A stretch of 64,000 nt of DNA from Laspinema palackyanum D2c (GTDB taxonomy: Bacteria > Cyanobacteriota > Cyanobacteriia > Cyanobacteriales > Laspinemataceae): positions 286,182 to 350,181 of the forward strand of contig NZ_JAMXFD010000001.1 in NCBI RefSeq assembly GCF_025370875.1. Reading direction: 5' to 3'. The position numbers and the translations under genes are program-made. How positions within the stretch are numbered: the first letter of the stretch is position 1; each line of letters begins with the position of its first letter. Shown here one piece after another: positions 60,294-64,000 of this stretch. Under the pieces are notes generated by a model. That model was not told the origin of the DNA. It made no database searches and saw only the letters and a program-made list of their open reading frames with translations.

Positions 60294-60446
60294 GGAGGTA
60301 AACTGAAGATGACGGACCTCTGATCACGCTCAAAACCGGGCGATCGCACGGGGGGATTTTGATCGCTTTGATAACCTACCCTAGAAATCATCCCCCGATT
60401 TGAGTGTTGCATAACCGGATAAACCGCATCCTGACCTCCTTCCCCT

Positions 60447-61319
60447 TTAACGACGGGGTTTTTTGCCCCCATTTCCTTGGATTTTCGTCTTGGTTCCGGT
60501 TTTCCCCCTGCGCGTTGTTGCGCCCGTGATCGAGGTTGCCCCTGTCATCGCGCCTGTATCTGAGGTGTCTGAGGCGGAGACCCGTCGGGCAGTTGTGGTT
60601 CGGAACGTCACGTTCACCCCTTCATTCGATTGTTCCAGCACTAACAAGGGGGTCGGTTTGGCTTTTTGATCCCAGTGGATATAAGCCACTCTACCTTGAA
60701 TCGTCGGTTGCCAGGTATCGTGATCATCCCGGGCACTGAGATAGGTTTCCAGACAGTCAATAATTTGGCTAATCGTTTTTGAAGTAGCTTGGGTGGGTAA
60801 TTTGGTTAACTTGATTTGAATGCGAAACAGGACTCGTTTTTTCGACTTGGCAACATCACCTAGATGATATTCCACGTCAAATATTTCATCCACTTGTCGT
60901 CCGGAACCTCGGTTTTCTGCATTCGGACGTAGGGCAACCGAGATTTTTTCTTTCACCTTGACTTTAATTTGATTCACCACGGCAAAGTGGAAGTTTTCTT
61001 CCTCCATCCTCATCCGCAGATAGTCTAAGTTAAACTCCCGCGAGTGAATCAAGTCGGGATTTTTTTCCATCTTGGTGATGGTTTCCAGAGACATTTTCAG
61101 CTTCTTTTGTAGCTCTTTGTTTTTAAATTCATCAAATTTAACCTTTTTCTTGATTTGCTCAATTTGCACCTTGTGAAACACGAAGGATGCTATCAGTAAC
61201 AGCAACAGGCCACCGGATACTGACATCCAAAGTTGATCCGATGACAGGGGAATTTTGGAGTCATTCGCTGCAGGCGCTTGAGCTAAGGTAGGCTGGACAA
61301 GGATAATAGGGCTTGACAT
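60447..61319 (-). CDS. Membrane-anchored coiled-coil hypothetical protein
   Basis: Start at ATG 61319 with AGGGA upstream; the frame extends eight codons further. About 290 residues. One transmembrane helix (about 30-50) is preceded by a short Ala/Pro-rich part, followed by a Lys-rich coiled coil (KKKVKFDEFKNKELQKKLKMSLETITKMEK) and a soluble alpha/beta domain (FNLDYLRMRMEEENFHFAVVNQIKVKVKEKISVALRP). The C-terminal 60 residues are Thr/Gly/Arg-rich and disordered. Conserved cyanobacterial proteins with this layout exist, but the function is unknown. It is convergent with the exporter operon. Confidence 0.7.
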   Translation of the reverse strand: MSSPIILVQPTLAQAPAANDSKIPLSSDQLWMSVSGGLLLLLIASFVFHKVQIEQIKKKVKFDEFKNKELQKKLKMSLETITKMEKNPDLIHSREFNLDYLRMRMEEENFHFAVVNQIKVKVKEKISVALRPNAENRGSGRQVDEIFDVEYHLGDVAKSKKRVLFRIQIKLTKLPTQATSKTISQIIDCLETYLSARDDHDTWQPTIQGRVAYIHWDQKAKPTPLLVLEQSNEGVNVTFRTTTARRVSASDTSDTGAMTGATSITGATTRRGKTGTKTKIQGNGGKKPRR

Positions 61320-62169
61320 AGACTTTCCCTGGTACAACGGCACTTTTTAATAGAGTTCCCCTGACGGCATCTTTGATATTCATCCCGTAAGTTTTTCCCG
61401 TCCTCTCATGGATCAGAGGCCACCAATGAGAGTTGTCAAGTCAGGTCGGACGCTGGGTCGGTCTCTTGTGAACTCTCAGAGAAGGGTAGGAGATGTTTGT
61501 CCGTTTTGGGGCAAACTGCTGGTGACTCAAAATCAACCGAACCGATCGCAACACCCTTACCTTATCTTAACTATCCCCTTACAGGCTGGATCTAAGGCGG
61601 CAATTTTCCCCTAGCATCGGACTCCCGACTCGGTAAAGAAAGCGACCCCTGGCGTCAAGACTCTCTACACCCCCGGATGGCACCCCACCCCAACTCTAGG
61701 ACGATGCCGCGACTTCTGTATGATGCCCCAGACCGACGAAACAGGGCTATACCAGATTCTGATGGCGAACTCTACTGTAGTTTAGGGCAATTGCTCCAGG
61801 ATGAAAAGCTCAGGTCCAAAACCGGGGATTCTGCGCGATCGCCTCAAACTGTTGAGGTCCGGCAGTGGGTCGCTTTAACGTGACAAATGGAACTCAAGGT
61901 TGACAATCCCTACCGGGTTTGAGGCAGATTAGACCCTTGAATTGAAGCGGTTAAAGTCATTTAAAGGCAATGATTGCCCGGAATTAACGACAGTAAATTC
62001 TAGGGAATTCCCATTTGAATCAACAGAAATCTCACGGTGATTTTCACCCTTTTTTCGGTTTTGTTAATCGATGCCAACGAATTCATCTCCAAGGGTTGAC
62101 TCCTTTTCTTTCCCTTGGTCTCATGGTAAAGGAAAACCCACAATGATGGAATGGCACCTTTAGAAATTT
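61320..62169. other. 850-bp gene-free region
   Basis: No frame with ribosome site or recognisable similarity on either strand. Base composition is ordinary with a few HIP1-like sites. No strong hairpin or repeat was noticed. A promoter for the HAD gene should lie near its right end. Confidence 0.5.
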
Positions 62170-62949
62170 ATGAAATCTTTACCCTTATCTCAACTTCAGA
62201 TCCATCATAGCCTGCAACGAGTGGCCGTGGTAGCAACGGATCTGGATGGGACCCTGACTCACCAGGGGAAATTTACCCCGGATTTGTTACAAGCATTGGC
62301 GGCATTAGCGGCAGCATCTGTGGCGGTGGTGATCGTCACGGGACGATCGGCGGGATGGGTGAGTGGGTTAGTCAGTTATCTGCCGGTAGTGGGGGCGATC
62401 GCCGAAAATGGCGGGATTTTCTACCCCAGCAATGGGACTCCTGTCCTGTTAACTGCGATCGCCGATTTAAAGACTCATCGCCAGCAACTAGCGGCAGCTT
62501 TTGCCTCTCTCTTGACTGAATTTCCCCATCTGCGAGAGACTTCGGATAATCCATTTCGAGTCACAGATTGGACCTTTGAGGTGGCGGGACTGACTTCAGA
62601 TCATTTGCAGCGATTGAGGTCCCTCTGTGCCGAAATGGGTTGGGGATTTACTTTTAGTACAGTTCATTGTCATATCAAACCCCACCAGCAGGATAAGGCA
62701 GTGGCCCTGATGCAGGTTTTGGGCGATCGCTTCCCTGACTACAGCAGCGATCGCGTCGTGACGGTGGGGGATAGTCCCAACGATGAGAGTTTATTCGACA
62801 ACACCCTGTTTCCCTTGTCGGTGGGGGTTGCCAATATTGCTGAATACGGGGATATCCTCACCCATCACCCCGCCTATGTCACGGATTTACCGGAATCCGA
62901 GGGGTTTTGCGAGTTAGTTCGCGCCATTCTTGCCGCCCAATTGCCTTAA
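62170..62949 (+). CDS. HAD-superfamily (type IIB) sugar-phosphatase-like protein
   Basis: A 259-residue HAD phosphatase. Motif I VVATDLDGTLTHQG carries the two catalytic Asp; motif II is VVIVTGRSAGW (Thr); motif III/IV is VVTVGDSPNDESLFD (metal Asp). A cap of the C2B type lies between. The size and motifs fit the Cof / trehalose- or sucrose-phosphatase / MPGP group. The late stretch FPLSVGVANI is typical of such proteins. Substrate unknown. Confidence 0.88.
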   Translation: MKSLPLSQLQIHHSLQRVAVVATDLDGTLTHQGKFTPDLLQALAALAAASVAVVIVTGRSAGWVSGLVSYLPVVGAIAENGGIFYPSNGTPVLLTAIADLKTHRQQLAAAFASLLTEFPHLRETSDNPFRVTDWTFEVAGLTSDHLQRLRSLCAEMGWGFTFSTVHCHIKPHQQDKAVALMQVLGDRFPDYSSDRVVTVGDSPNDESLFDNTLFPLSVGVANIAEYGDILTHHPAYVTDLPESEGFCELVRAILAAQLP

Positions 62950-63025
62950 AAGAGGCGATCGCCCCTGGATGGAGTGGCGATTCCCTTCGGGATCGCTTCC
63001 CTTCACTCCCTGTTACTGTTGCCCC

Positions 63026-63949
63026 TTACTGACCCGTCGGCATAAAATTCCCGGACACAAATTTCCATTGATTCTGTTCTTTCGCCAGATTAACCTCAAT
63101 CTCAAACAGACTATCCAAATTGCCCTTAAGCACTGCCGCTACCCGCTGACCCTCTTCTTCTTGAAATGTCCATTCATTAAACTTAATCTCGCCGCGTCTT
63201 TCTAATGCTATGGGCAGAAATGGATTTTCTTGGAGTCTTTGTTGATATTCCTCAAAGGTCATTTGCTCCCGAAGCTGACTGGAGGCATTTTCATAAGCGG
63301 CCCGGACATTTTGATTTATGGCAATGCCTTTTTCTAGGCGCATAAAATGATTAGTTGCGGCTTGATTCACGGACCGAATTTCGGGTAGATAAGTTCTCAT
63401 CAACGAAAATCCTATCCCCAATCCCGCTAAACTCACCAACAGCAAAATAATGCCAATTATCTTTTTAAACGTAAAAATATATCGGTCCTCAACAATAATG
63501 CCCGGAACCCCCGCATCCCGATTAATCACTAAAGTTCTGGCATAGCGATCGCCCAAAGTTTGGGTTTTCGGCGACATTAACAACGGCGCTAGAAGCAAGA
63601 GCATATCCACCGGCTTAAAAAGATTCCGGACCAGCGCTTGAAGCAGACTAGGGCGGCGTCCCCGTAGGGTGACGACTTCTTCTTGAAAAATTAACTTACC
63701 CAAAGTCCAACCCAAGGTGGCTTCTAACAAGGTAAAATAAACAATAAAAACTAAAAATACAATAAAAATCTTGGGAACATCCGGAGCAATAAAGGTAATA
63801 CTATTTACGCCAGTACGGGGTAAAAAATCAATTCCTAATCCCACAGAGAACCAAACCAGGGCAATCAGAATAAAATCAATGACCGCTGCAATTATCCTTC
63901 GGAAAAAGCCAGGAAATAAACTTTGGGCCGGGTAACTTGCCATGAGCAT
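63026..63949 (-). CDS. RDD-family membrane protein
   Basis: A 307-residue protein with two in-frame ATG at the start (63949 and 63943). The RDD domain comprises three to four transmembrane helices with FPGFFRRIIAAVIDFILIALVWFSVG, then YFTLLEATLGWTLGKLIFQ and LGDRYARTLVIN, including the Arg-Asp-Asp-like signature in modified form (RRIIAAVID). A further transmembrane helix (about 165-187) precedes a periplasmic or cytosolic domain of 110 residues (MRLEKGIAINQNVRAAYENASSQLREQMTFEEYQQRL...). RDD proteins include transporters and assembly factors, but this one is of unknown role. Confidence 0.85.
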   Translation of the reverse strand: MLMASYPAQSLFPGFFRRIIAAVIDFILIALVWFSVGLGIDFLPRTGVNSITFIAPDVPKIFIVFLVFIVYFTLLEATLGWTLGKLIFQEEVVTLRGRRPSLLQALVRNLFKPVDMLLLLAPLLMSPKTQTLGDRYARTLVINRDAGVPGIIVEDRYIFTFKKIIGIILLLVSLAGLGIGFSLMRTYLPEIRSVNQAATNHFMRLEKGIAINQNVRAAYENASSQLREQMTFEEYQQRLQENPFLPIALERRGEIKFNEWTFQEEEGQRVAAVLKGNLDSLFEIEVNLAKEQNQWKFVSGNFMPTGQ

Positions 63950-64000
63950 GATATCGAGAGAAATTAGGTAACAGTTTACATAATGCCATAGATGAACCCG

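Noticed and set aside
60443-60465. Terminator after the DevA-type gene
   Set aside because: CCCC...GGGGTTTTTT has only a 4-bp stem and lies within the end of the convergent gene, so it was not called.
61408-61883. Two short plus-strand frames (61408-61614 and 61677-61883)
   Set aside because: No ribosome sites, no recognisable pattern and low-confidence starts; left as gene-free spacer.

Overview
The window looks like chromosome from a filamentous, probably non-heterocystous cyanobacterium (Oscillatoriales type). The evidence is the very frequent HIP1 octamer GCGATCGC, a chlorophyll-branch methyltransferase (chlM), the rpoZ / DUF1818 neighbourhood, WD40, NACHT, TPR-CHAT and multi-PAS proteins, a PEP-CTERM-type membrane protein, a DevBCA-type exporter, and families of palindromic interspersed repeats. 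The genus cannot be fixed from sequence alone.

Left region (1-6.5 kb) is accessory and decaying. On the minus strand lie a ParD-like antitoxin cut by the window edge, an antitoxin coupled to a RelE-like toxin killed by one in-frame stop, a WD40 fragment, an AbrB-type antitoxin whose PIN toxin breaks off after about ten codons, and a Phd-type antitoxin. They stand beside a two-gene STAND-like module: a NACHT-type NTPase (4665-6446) and a 14-repeat WD40 protein (2119-4323), separated by an orphan antitoxin-like gene on the other strand. A 138-bp ungapped duplication (301-438 and 2024-2161) shows that a second WD40 gene once ended near position 399.

6.7-25 kb is mostly housekeeping: miaB, a methyltransferase, an MscS channel, a second NACHT NTPase, ispH, a palindromic repeat element, an SGNH hydrolase, an ammonium transporter with a perfect NtcA box placed so as to fix its start, purE, nagA, mgsA, chlM, a tandem pair of small membrane proteins, a DUF423 protein and a 932-residue PEP-CTERM/VIT-type membrane protein.

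25.3-31.6 kb holds the most unusual locus: a stand-alone YbjN-like domain protein, an atypical sigma-70-like protein, a DUF1822 protein, a palindromic MITE-like element, and a 1230-residue protein joining the same YbjN-like domain to TPR repeats and a CHAT caspase-like protease with intact His and Cys motifs. I infer a sensor / transcription factor / protease signalling cassette. It is followed by 430 bp of nested repeats.

32-64 kb: a UbiB/ABC1 kinase-like protein, manC with a separate cupin, a zinc-ribbon protein, a giant PAS/GAF histidine kinase with a CheY-like partner, a promoter-proximal orphan terminator ahead of an LCP-family gene, an SGNH hydrolase, rpoZ with a secreted hypothetical protein and DUF1818, tRNA-Pro(GGG) with its own promoter, TPR protein, a potassium channel / TrkA / CPA1 antiporter group, argD, a DevBCA-type exporter whose adaptor has 18-residue repeats on both hairpin arms, a HAD phosphatase and an RDD membrane protein.
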